DNA from: Salegentibacter flavus
Lineage (GTDB): Bacteria; Bacteroidota; Bacteroidia; Flavobacteriales; Flavobacteriaceae
DNA length: 64,000 nt
Assembly: GCF_900115145.1 (NCBI RefSeq)
Contig: NZ_FOVL01000001.1
Location: 62,001 to 126,000 of the forward strand
Direction of reading: 5' to 3'
Under the pieces are notes generated by a model that had not been told where the DNA came from, ran no database searches, and worked only from the letters and a program-made list of their open reading frames with translations. Below, piece by piece: positions 54,948 through 62,728 of the stretch. Positions within the stretch are counted from its first letter, which is position 1, and each line of letters opens with the position of its first letter. The translations under genes and the position numbers were made by a program.

Positions 54948-57031
54948 AGGCTGTTTTTTTTGGTCCTGAATCCACTGGGAAGACTACCCTTGCCCAAATG
55001 CTGGCAGAACATTTTAATACCCTTTGGGTAGAGGAATACATGAGGGAATATCTTCAGGAAAAATGGAATTTAGAGCAAAAAGTTTGTGAACCAAAGGATA
55101 TGTTGCCAATTGCCTGTGGCCAAATGCAGCGAGAGAATGAACTGGCGGAAAAGGCCAACAGAATCCTGTTTTGCGATACAGATCTCCTGGAGTTAAAAGT
55201 TTATTCTGAAGCCTATTACAATGGATTTTGCGATCCGCAACTTCTTAAACATGCGTTAAACAATCGGTATGATTTATACTTTTTGATGTATATTGACGTA
55301 CCCTGGACTCCCGACGATCTTCGGGATAAACCCTTCGACCGTATCGGGATGTTTAAGCGATTTGAAGAAGCTTTGATCCTCACCGGAAAACCTTATGTGG
55401 TTTTAAAAGGTGATTTAGAAGAGCGCTTTCAAACTGTGGTTTCAGAAATTAATAAACTTTTAAAAAAACGAATAGACGTGGGTTTCAGCGAAATTGATAT
55501 TTTACAAATTGAAGAGAACGGATTAAGCTCGAAAGAAGTAGAGCGCCAACTTAAATTATTTGAAAGAGGAAATGTAAAAGTCGATATTCAAAGGGCTGCC
55601 ACTCCGGGTAATGGAATTTTTGTTTATTCTGAAAAAGAAAAGAAAGATTTCATTGCTCTTTACGAGAACAAGATTTCTCAACTAAACCTTCTGAAGTTTA
55701 TTCCTGCTTCCGGGGCTGCTACCAGGATGTTCAAGGCCCTGCATAATTTCACCGATGAATTTGATCCTGAGCAGGAGAGCTTAAGAAATTACCTTGATCG
55801 AAAGGAAGATCCTTCACTCCAACGATTTTTTGAAGGTATTGAAAGCTTACCTTTTTATGACAGGGCTTTTAAATTAGTCAGAGAAAAGTATTCATCCTTG
55901 GATGATAAATCAAAGGACGAACAGCACCTGCTTCTGGTTAAAACTATGCTCTATGAAGACGGTCTTAATCTTAGCAACTTACCAAAGGGTCTGGTACCAT
56001 TTCACAAATATGAAGACAGAATCGCTACAGCTTTTGAAGAACACCTGTATGGTGCTTCAAAATACCTAAGTGTAAATGGCCTTGCCAAGGTACATTTCAC
56101 GGTTGCCCATGGAGATAAGGATAAATTCAAAAATGAATTTGAAACTATTAAGGAGCGAGTGGAGAAGGCTACTAATACCAAATTTGAGATTACCTATTCT
56201 TACCAGGACCCTAAAACCGACACCATTGCCGTAGATGAAGATAATGAACCTTTTAGAGATGAAGAGGGACATATCTTTTTCAGGCCCGGTGGACATGGAG
56301 CCCTTATTGAAAATCTTAATAACCAGGAGGCCGATCTTATTTTTATTAAAAATATAGATAATGTGGTGGTTGAAAAAAGGCTTGGTGATGTGGTAGAGTA
56401 TAAAAAAATGTTAGGAGGAAAACTACTTCAGCTTCAGGAACAAATTTTCACTTATTTAAACCAGTTGGATACGGGAAATAATTCTGAAACCAAGCTCGAT
56501 GAGATCGCCCGTTTTATCGAAAAAGAGTTTTCCGTAGAGATCACAAGTTCTTTTAATAAATTCACAGGAGAAGAGAAAACCCAGTATCTGTGCAGAAAGC
56601 TGGATAAGCCTCTACGGGTTTGTGGAATGGTAAAGAACGAAGGAGATCCCGGTGGTGGTCCCTTTTTGGTGAAAGATGAAACAGGAGAAGTGAGCCTGCA
56701 GATTATTGAAGGGGCACAAATCGATAAGGATAGTATGGAGCAACTCAAGATCCTGAATAATTCTACACACTTCAATCCCGTGGATATCGTTTGCGGGATC
56801 TATAACAGGAAAGGCGAGAAGTACGATCTTCATCAATATGTAGATGAGCGAATGAGCTTCATCGCCCATAAAACTAAAGACGGAAGACCATTAAAAGCCC
56901 TTGAGCGTCCGGGTCTTTGGAATGGAGGGATGGCCTTTTGGAATACTGTTTTTGTAGAAGTTCCGGTATCCACTTTTAATCCAGTAAAAACCGTGGCAGA
57001 TCTACTTAAACCAAGTCATCGTACAGAATAG
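54908..57031 (+). CDS. NadR-like kinase fused to DUF4301 (nucleotidyltransferase-like)
   Basis: A 707-residue fusion protein. Residues 12-185 resemble the ribosylnicotinamide-kinase half of NadR: Walker A GPESTGKTT (19-27), VEEYMREYL, and the lid-like KPFDRIGMFKRFE. Residues 192-707 match DUF4301, starting FSEIDILQIEENGLS. Within DUF4301 are IPASGAATRM (265-274), FRPGGHGAL (458-466) and IFIKNIDNV (478-486), spaced like the NTP loop, GHG motif and NIDN motif of UDP-sugar pyrophosphorylases. EGDPGGGPF and WNGGMAFWNT are further conserved blocks. It may phosphorylate a substrate taken up by PnuC and then nucleotidylate it or a related sugar. The frame is continuous. Confidence 0.85.
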   Translation: MAETLAQRPTSVLKAVFFGPESTGKTTLAQMLAEHFNTLWVEEYMREYLQEKWNLEQKVCEPKDMLPIACGQMQRENELAEKANRILFCDTDLLELKVYSEAYYNGFCDPQLLKHALNNRYDLYFLMYIDVPWTPDDLRDKPFDRIGMFKRFEEALILTGKPYVVLKGDLEERFQTVVSEINKLLKKRIDVGFSEIDILQIEENGLSSKEVERQLKLFERGNVKVDIQRAATPGNGIFVYSEKEKKDFIALYENKISQLNLLKFIPASGAATRMFKALHNFTDEFDPEQESLRNYLDRKEDPSLQRFFEGIESLPFYDRAFKLVREKYSSLDDKSKDEQHLLLVKTMLYEDGLNLSNLPKGLVPFHKYEDRIATAFEEHLYGASKYLSVNGLAKVHFTVAHGDKDKFKNEFETIKERVEKATNTKFEITYSYQDPKTDTIAVDEDNEPFRDEEGHIFFRPGGHGALIENLNNQEADLIFIKNIDNVVVEKRLGDVVEYKKMLGGKLLQLQEQIFTYLNQLDTGNNSETKLDEIARFIEKEFSVEITSSFNKFTGEEKTQYLCRKLDKPLRVCGMVKNEGDPGGGPFLVKDETGEVSLQIIEGAQIDKDSMEQLKILNNSTHFNPVDIVCGIYNRKGEKYDLHQYVDERMSFIAHKTKDGRPLKALERPGLWNGGMAFWNTVFVEVPVSTFNPVKTVADLLKPSHRTE

Positions 57032-57035
57032 CGTT

Positions 57036-57437
57036 GTGGACGAGGAAAGGATTATCCAGGAATTAAATTTTAAGGCGGTGAGGAGTTCCGGGTCTGGCGG
57101 CCAACATGTGAATAAAACCTCATCAAAGGTTGAACTCTATTTTCCGGTGGAGGCTTCTGAAGCTTTATCAGAAGAGGAAAAAGCCAGGATTCTCAAAAAA
57201 TTGGCTAACAGGATTACCGTAGCCGGAGAGTTGGTGCTTCAAAGTGATATTTCCCGTAGCCAGCATAAAAATAAGAAAGATGTTACTCTTCGTTTTCTGA
57301 ATTTGATTAAGGATGCCCTTAAAAAACGAAAACCCCGGAAAAAGACAAAACCTTCCCGTGCAGCCAGGGAAAAACGGTTAAAAAAAAAGAAAATCAAGGC
57401 TGAGAAGAAAGCGGGAAGAAAAAATCCACTTCAGTGA
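57036..57437 (+). CDS. arfB: Alternative ribosome-rescue factor ArfB
   Basis: A 133-residue peptidyl-tRNA hydrolase. The GGQ catalytic loop is in FKAVRSSGSGGQHVNKTSSK, and the C-terminal tail (KKRKPRKKTKPSRAAREKR onward) is the basic helix that enters the empty mRNA channel of stalled ribosomes. GTG start; the upstream gene ends 4 bases earlier. It lacks the codon-recognition domains of true release factors, so the ArfB/YaeJ call is firm. Confidence 0.93.
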   Translation: MDEERIIQELNFKAVRSSGSGGQHVNKTSSKVELYFPVEASEALSEEEKARILKKLANRITVAGELVLQSDISRSQHKNKKDVTLRFLNLIKDALKKRKPRKKTKPSRAAREKRLKKKKIKAEKKAGRKNPLQ

Positions 57438-57676
57438 AATTAAAACCTGTGGATATTTTCTACATAAATGTGGAAGCTGGTAGGTATTTCCCCAGTTTTT
57501 AAAAGTTTAATTATTTCGGGAAATTGTTTAAAAGTTTGGTCTTCAGTTAAGTGTCTTTATTTACTGGTAATGGTACGGTTTTCACTTACTATATTAAGAG
57601 TTTGATAAAAACTTGATTCAAATTAACTAAACTCAACAGCTTGGATAACTGTTGTATAATTTAGATTTTCGGAGAA

Positions 57677-57700
57677 AGAGAGGCTTTAGGGCCTCTTTTT
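57677..57700 (+). terminator. Intrinsic terminator in the arfB-PepSY gap
   Basis: A 9-bp stem (57677-57685 with 57692-57700, one G-U pair) with a T-run. Confidence 0.7.
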
Positions 57701-57736
57701 TATTTATAAGTGTTTCCATCTGTAGAATATTGGTGG

Positions 57737-57782
57737 GAATTTCCACATAATGAACTCTTAAAATTAGTGAATTTCCACATAA
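57737..57782. repeat. 14-base direct repeat pair upstream of the PepSY-like gene
   Basis: Identical copies at 57737-57750 and 57769-57782 start 32 bases apart, close to three turns of the helix. They are 135-180 bases upstream of the PepSY-like gene and could be regulator sites. Confidence 0.4.
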
Positions 57783-57916
57783 AATTTTTAGGACGACTAA
57801 ATATAATTTGGTGAAAACCCTTTAATTTCAAGTGGTTACGAAGTATTTTGCTGAATTGGTATAATTATTCCTGTATACTTAATAACTAAAATATTAAAAC
57901 TCTAAAATTATAAGTT

Positions 57917-58258
57917 ATGAAAAAGTTAGGATTAAGCTTACTGGCAGTAACCGCAATGTTTTTTTATACTGAAAATGTAAATGCTCAGGTTGACGGTGAC
58001 GTAGATGCAAACGTTGAAGTTGAAGCTCATGCTCAGGAAAAGACAGATTTTAAAGAAATTGATGTTCTGGCGCTTCCACAACCAGTTAAGGATGCTGTAA
58101 TGACCGATTTTAATGGTGCAGTAACTGAGGAAGCCTGGGTTAAGGAAAAAGACGGGAAAACAATGTACAAACTTTCACTTAATGTAGAAGGTGAGAAAAA
58201 GAAAGTTTATATAGACCAGGATGGTAACTGGATAGATAAGAAAGATAAGGATAAATAG
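57917..58258 (+). CDS. Small secreted PepSY-like protein
   Basis: A 113-residue exported protein. The signal peptide ends in TENVNAQ (about residue 24). The mature part begins with an acidic stretch (DGDVDANVEVEAHAQEK) followed by a PepSY/BLIP-like fold: VLALPQPVKDAVMTDFNGAVTEEAWVKEKDGKTMY and a final VYIDQDGNWIDKK. Such proteins often sit beside two-component systems in Bacteroidota, as here with the response regulator and hybrid kinase. It may be a target or an accessory of that system. Confidence 0.75.
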   Translation: MKKLGLSLLAVTAMFFYTENVNAQVDGDVDANVEVEAHAQEKTDFKEIDVLALPQPVKDAVMTDFNGAVTEEAWVKEKDGKTMYKLSLNVEGEKKKVYIDQDGNWIDKKDKDK

Positions 58259-58577
58259 ATCAAGTATATTTTTTAACCATTCTTACAGCTAACCAGCTTT
58301 AAATCCGCTCTATTTTACCCTATCCTGAAATATGGCGGTTTTAAAACATTAGCCGAAATTATAGAGACGCCAACTCTTTCGGCAACGGAGAAAATAGAAT
58401 TTTTTATCTGCCCCATTGGGGATTGAAATTGAGCAAAACGACTTTCAGGGAACAAGGATTCTTTGATCAACTAACACTTTAAAAAGAGTCGTTTAGTAAA
58501 GTGTTGAAAAGATATTCTATATTTTTCCGTAAAATGGATACCTAATAACCGATAAGTATATTTTTTAGATTTGTCAG

Positions 58578-58608
58578 AAAAAGAGGTCAATTAAATTGAT
58601 CTCTTTTT
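58578..58608 (+). terminator. Intrinsic terminator before the response regulator
   Basis: A 13-bp stem (58578-58590 with 58596-58608, one G-U pair) ending in a run of T. Confidence 0.8.
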
Positions 58609-58646
58609 TTTATGCTTAATTTTAAAACCTATGAACCTAAGATTGT

Positions 58647-58654
58647 TAAATTTG
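58647..58654 (+). promoter_or_regulatory. -7 element of the response-regulator gene
   Basis: TAAATTTG matches TAnnTTTG; predicted leader about 24 bases. Confidence 0.5.
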
Positions 58655-58682
58655 CACTATACATTTTAATTCAGTATTATTT

Positions 58683-60029
58683 ATGACTAAAATCCTCATA
58701 GTAGAAGATGATGTCGCTTTCGGCACGATGCTTAAAACGTTTCTACAAAAAAGAAACTATGAGGTGAGGCTTGCTTTTACAGCTTCAGAAGCATTAAAAA
58801 TTATAAATGATAAGGATTTTGATCTAATCCTTACCGATGTTCGACTACCGGATAAAGATGGTCTCGATATCTTAAAAGAGGTGAAGGCCAAAAACACCAA
58901 AACGCAGGTCATTGTCATGACAAGTTATGCTGAAATAAGTATGGCCGTGCAGGCGATGAAAGATGGTGCCTTTGATTATGTTTCCAAGCCCTTTAGACCT
59001 GAATCTATTCTTCAAACCATAGAAAACGCATTAAAACATCACCAGGCAAGTACCGCTGAAATCGTAAAACCAGTCAAAAAAGCTCAAAAAACTCCCCTAC
59101 AGAAAGATAGTTTTGTAAAAGGTGTGAGCGATGCTTCTCGTAAACTTAACGATTATATTGAGCTGGTTGCTCCCACAAATATGTCGGTTCTCATTATGGG
59201 GGAAAGTGGTACGGGAAAAGAGCAGGTGGCTAAAAGTATTCACTTCCAAAGTAAGCGGAAAGATGCGGCCTTTATTGCTGTAGACTGCGGGGCAATTCCG
59301 AGGGAGCTTGCTTCCAGTGAATTTTTTGGGCATATAAAAGGTTCTTTTACCGGGGCGATCAATGATAAAACCGGTCACTTTGAAGCTGCCAGCGGCGGGA
59401 CTTTGTTTCTTGACGAAATAGGAAATTTAACCTACGAGTTGCAGGTGCAATTGCTGCGGGCGCTTCAGGAGAGAAGAATCAAACCCGTAGGAAGCAACAA
59501 CGAAATTGAAGTTGATATTCGTGTGATCACCGCCACGAACGAAGATCTTGCCCAATCGGTAAGAGAAGGAGAATTCAGGGAAGACCTTTATCATAGGTTG
59601 AATGAATTTTCTATTAAAGTTCCGGCGCTGAAAGACAGGAAAGAAGACCTTATGATCTTTGCAGACTATTTTCTGGATGAAGCAAATGCTGAACTTGAAA
59701 AAAATGTGATAGGCTTTACTGAAGAGGCTATCGAAGCATTTAAAAATTACAACTGGCCTGGGAATTTGCGGGAGTTAAAGAATATGGTAAAAAGGGCTGT
59801 GCTTTTAACCCAGGACGACTTGATCCCCCTAAAAGTCCTGCCTCACGAAATTTCTACCGCACAAAAATCTGAAACCGAGTATGGGCTTTTTAAAAATAAG
59901 AACGAAGAGCAACTCATTATCGAGGCATTGGAAAAATCAGGTGGAAATAAAAGTAAAGCTGCAAGATTGCTTTCAATAGATCGCAAAACCCTTTATAATA
60001 AGCTTAAACAATATGGGATTAAACTGTAA
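58683..60029 (+). CDS. NtrC-family sigma-54-dependent response regulator
   Basis: A 448-residue activator. Receiver domain: residues 1-118, phosphoacceptor Asp52 in LILTDVRLPDKDG. AAA+ domain: about 140-375, with Walker A GESGTGKE (173-180) and the sigma-54 contact loop GSFTGA (220-225; the usual form is GAFTGA). Walker B is GGTLFLDEIGNL. The Fis-type helix-turn-helix is at 410-448 (SGGNKSKAARLLSIDRKTLYNKL). It should drive sigma-54 promoters upon phosphorylation. The convergent hybrid kinase gene overlaps its end by 11 bases and is the likely partner. Confidence 0.94.
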   Translation: MTKILIVEDDVAFGTMLKTFLQKRNYEVRLAFTASEALKIINDKDFDLILTDVRLPDKDGLDILKEVKAKNTKTQVIVMTSYAEISMAVQAMKDGAFDYVSKPFRPESILQTIENALKHHQASTAEIVKPVKKAQKTPLQKDSFVKGVSDASRKLNDYIELVAPTNMSVLIMGESGTGKEQVAKSIHFQSKRKDAAFIAVDCGAIPRELASSEFFGHIKGSFTGAINDKTGHFEAASGGTLFLDEIGNLTYELQVQLLRALQERRIKPVGSNNEIEVDIRVITATNEDLAQSVREGEFREDLYHRLNEFSIKVPALKDRKEDLMIFADYFLDEANAELEKNVIGFTEEAIEAFKNYNWPGNLRELKNMVKRAVLLTQDDLIPLKVLPHEISTAQKSETEYGLFKNKNEEQLIIEALEKSGGNKSKAARLLSIDRKTLYNKLKQYGIKL

Positions 60030-62439
60030 TCTCAGTTTTAAGATTATTCATTAATAACCGAATATTTTTGATTAGCCCGGTAAATCCAGGTTCATCTAAA
60101 TCATTATAGGTTTCAATTTCCCTTAATTTTTGTGCTATTGAATGTGCCTTCATTTGTTTAAACATTGGCAGCATTTTATGGGCAACCGAAGCCATTTTTT
60201 CCTGGTCCTGCTTTTTAAAGGCTTCCTCAAGGTCTTCCAGGTTTTTTTCTGAACTATCCAGAAAGGCATTTATAATGATATGCATTGCTTTCTCATCACC
60301 CCCAGAAAACTGGTAGATCTCTTCAAGATCATATTCGGTGCCGGGTCTTTTGCTGGGTGGGAGATAATTATTAGTCGCAACCTTAACCTTAAATATTTGA
60401 GCAATACTATTTAAAAGTTCTTGTGGCTTATAGGGTTTGATAAGGCTTTTTTCGAATCCGGCCTTTGTATAGAAATCGGGTTCCAGGCTTGTTCTGCCGG
60501 AGATAGCAATCACCGGAATATTCTTTGTTTTGGGGTCTTCCTTAATTTGTGAGATGAGTTCCAAACCATCCATTCTTGGCATTTGAATATCAGTGAGCAC
60601 CAAATCGAACTTATCAGATTTCAATTTGTTTAGTGCATCATAGCCATTAAGACTACTTTCACAGGTGAGCCCTAACGATTTAACCAATTCCTGGGTTAGA
60701 GCGAGTTGAGAGGGTTCATCATCCACTACCAAAGCCTTTTTATTTTTAAGAAGGGCCGGGGGTGGACTTTGTTCTTCTGGTTTAGCAATAAGTTGCTCCT
60801 GTTTTTCAGTTTTAACAACCGGGAGATAAACGATGAATTCACTACCGTCCCCGGGCGCGCTTATGAGTTCCAATTTTCCTTTTAACAGGGTGGTTAGACT
60901 TTTTGTGATGGTAAGACCAAGACCGGTACCTCCGTATTGTTTCTCAATCTTACTATTTTCCTGGGAAAACTCTTCGAAGATTTTCTCCTGTTTTTCCTTC
61001 GGAATCCCGATCCCTGAATCTTTTACCGATATTATGAGGGTATAACTATCCTCAATCTCTTTTCTGAGCCCGGCACTAACCCTCACCTCCCCTTCGTATG
61101 TAAACTTATAGGCATTGGTCACCAGATTTGCAATGATTTGCTTTATTCTGAAGGGATCGCTTAATACCTGAACATCGGTTTCGGGGGCGGCGTCTATTAT
61201 TATTTCTACATCTTTATTGATCTCACCCGGTAAGGCGTTATGCACACTGTCCTCAATTAATTTCTTAGGATTAAACGGTAACTTCTCCACCAGCATTTTT
61301 CCTGCCTCTAATTTTGACAGGTCCAGCAAATCATTAACCAATCTAAGGATGAAATCTGAAGATTTCTTCACGTGGGTTAAATAGTGATTTTGCTTATTAT
61401 TTAGTGAGGATTTTTCCATCAGATCGGTATAACCTATTAAAGTATTCAGGGGTGATCTGAGATCGTGGGTGATAGCTGCCATAAACTGTTCCCTGCTCTT
61501 TAAAAGTGATTCGGCAAAGGTTTTGGCTTCTTCCAGTTGACTTCGGTAACGCTGACTTCGGCTAACATCTTTGATGATGAGAAATAAAAAAACCAGAATT
61601 ATTACAATACTCACTAAACCGGCCGATATCATTATTATAGAAGTATTCTTCAGCATTTTTTCTGAACTTTCAGCGCGGTTGAGAGAGGCTTCCCGTTCTT
61701 CCTGTTCTATGGTGGCGAGCACACTTCGGAGTTGCTGATTCAGGATCAAGTCGTTGTCCAGCAGTTCATTTTCTTTCTGAATTATCTGCTGGCGAAATTG
61801 CTGGTTAGCGGTTTCAAGTTCACTAAGCACATTTTTTACAGAACCGATAAGTGAATCGGCAGTTCGGTTGGTTAGCTGTTCCTCATTGTCTTCTTCAGAG
61901 AATTCCAATAATTTAATAAGAACTCTTCGTTGATGCGGTTCCAGTTTAGCAAACCGCTCTTCATAATTATTGGCATTAAAAGAAGGGTCTACCTTGCGAA
62001 GTTCCTCTAAAACCTGCGTGTAATAATTAGTATTCCGGTCCTGTTCTCTTAATATCAATAATTCGTTGAGGTTGTTGGTTTTTCTCGAAAGCAAGGCAGA
62101 GATACTGTCCAACTCGGTCTTCATTTGGGTGTCGGTATATGATTCTTTAAGCAGGCTGATATTATTCTGAATGGTAGCTAAATGTTCCTGATATAATTCA
62201 AGATCACTTTCCTTACCGGTCTGGATGAGCCGCCGACTAATATTTTCGGTTTCATATAATTCTGTAGTAATATCGCTAACCAGGAAGAGCTTCTCATTAT
62301 TAGTGGTATTGGAATCAGCGAGATTGGTAAATGCGACTACCTGAGTATAGACAAACCAAACCGAAAGGGCTGCCAGGGCAGCTACCAGGAGATATCCGGC
62401 AACCACTTTAAAGGTTATAGAACGTTTGGTATTTCGCAT
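60019..62439 (-). CDS. Hybrid sensor histidine kinase with receiver and Hpt domains
   Basis: An 806-residue inner-membrane kinase. Domains in order: membrane helix 11-33; a periplasmic helical sensor of about 230 residues (CHASE3-like, no ligand readable); membrane helix 267-290; HisKA with His325 in AAITHDLRSPLN; HATPase 395-540 (N-box and GTGLGLT); receiver 565-685 with Asp617 in LVLTDIQMPRMDG; and Hpt 705-800 with His754 in VAHKMLPMF. A full His-Asp-His relay is thus present, the final Asp being Asp52 of the convergent response regulator. Periplasmic signal unknown. Confidence 0.94.
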   Translation of the reverse strand: MRNTKRSITFKVVAGYLLVAALAALSVWFVYTQVVAFTNLADSNTTNNEKLFLVSDITTELYETENISRRLIQTGKESDLELYQEHLATIQNNISLLKESYTDTQMKTELDSISALLSRKTNNLNELLILREQDRNTNYYTQVLEELRKVDPSFNANNYEERFAKLEPHQRRVLIKLLEFSEEDNEEQLTNRTADSLIGSVKNVLSELETANQQFRQQIIQKENELLDNDLILNQQLRSVLATIEQEEREASLNRAESSEKMLKNTSIIMISAGLVSIVIILVFLFLIIKDVSRSQRYRSQLEEAKTFAESLLKSREQFMAAITHDLRSPLNTLIGYTDLMEKSSLNNKQNHYLTHVKKSSDFILRLVNDLLDLSKLEAGKMLVEKLPFNPKKLIEDSVHNALPGEINKDVEIIIDAAPETDVQVLSDPFRIKQIIANLVTNAYKFTYEGEVRVSAGLRKEIEDSYTLIISVKDSGIGIPKEKQEKIFEEFSQENSKIEKQYGGTGLGLTITKSLTTLLKGKLELISAPGDGSEFIVYLPVVKTEKQEQLIAKPEEQSPPPALLKNKKALVVDDEPSQLALTQELVKSLGLTCESSLNGYDALNKLKSDKFDLVLTDIQMPRMDGLELISQIKEDPKTKNIPVIAISGRTSLEPDFYTKAGFEKSLIKPYKPQELLNSIAQIFKVKVATNNYLPPSKRPGTEYDLEEIYQFSGGDEKAMHIIINAFLDSSEKNLEDLEEAFKKQDQEKMASVAHKMLPMFKQMKAHSIAQKLREIETYNDLDEPGFTGLIKNIRLLMNNLKTEITV

Positions 62440-62512
62440 AACTTAAATTCCGCTAAAATTACACCAATTAAATGAAATGCAATAAAATTATAGGAATTCC
62501 CAAAAAGCTTTA

Positions 62513-62520
62513 TACATTTG
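62513..62520 (+). promoter_or_regulatory. -7 element of the TPP-riboswitch transcript
   Basis: TACATTTG matches TAnnTTTG and would start transcription about 5 bases later, just before the aptamer. Confidence 0.55.
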
Positions 62521-62528
62521 TGGCATAT

Positions 62529-62606
62529 CTCACAAGGGGTGCCTTTTAATTGAGGCTGAGATCATACCCAATGAACCTGGGCAGGTAATGCTGCCAAGGG
62601 ATTGCG
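62529..62606 (+). promoter_or_regulatory. TPP riboswitch (THI element)
   Basis: Classic order of conserved blocks: GGGGTGCC 62536-62543, CTGAGA 62556-62561, ACCC 62566-62569, GAACCTG 62573-62579, CAGGTAATG 62582-62590 and CTGCCAAGGGA 62591-62601. The aptamer binds thiamine pyrophosphate. A terminator follows downstream, so high TPP should stop transcription of the receptor gene. Confidence 0.95.
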
Positions 62607-62628
62607 CAAAACGCACTAAGTATGTACT

Positions 62629-62664
62629 CCTGAAAATGCCAAAACACCGGTGGGCAATTTCAGG
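62629..62664 (+). terminator. Riboswitch expression-platform terminator
   Basis: A 12-bp stem with one mismatch (62629-62640 with 62653-62664) followed by seven T residues. It supports control of transcription rather than translation. The antiterminator partner was not identified. Confidence 0.82.
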
Positions 62665-62728
62665 ATTTTTTTATTTAATATTTAACCTAAGAATAATCGC
62701 CCCTTTTATTCGTAATAAATTTTTACGA

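Larger units (their letters stand above)
57438..57916. other. 479-base gap: hairpins, terminator-like stem and direct repeats
   Basis: No convincing gene. Contents: a hairpin of CAACAG and CTGTTG at about 57636-57657; a terminator-like stem at 57677-57700; and two copies of a 14-base repeat gaatttccacataa at 57737-57750 and 57769-57782, 32 bases apart. The stem lies 240 bases after arfB, so a separate short transcript or a long 3' end is possible. Confidence 0.45.
58259..58682. other. 424-base gap with pseudoknot-capable element and terminator
   Basis: No protein gene seen. The segment holds two interleaved stems: 58436-58443 with 58487-58494 (8 bp) and 58473-58481 with 58497-58505 (9 bp). 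Their order A-B-A'-B' is that of an H-type pseudoknot or of two alternative folds. A terminator follows at 58578-58608. The response-regulator promoter is at 58647. It may be a long 3' UTR or a small RNA. Confidence 0.45.

Noticed and set aside
57856-57871. Sigma-54-like site upstream of the PepSY-like gene (TTGG then CC after 10 bases)
   Set aside because: The -12 GC dinucleotide is missing and the flanks fit poorly, so it was not called.
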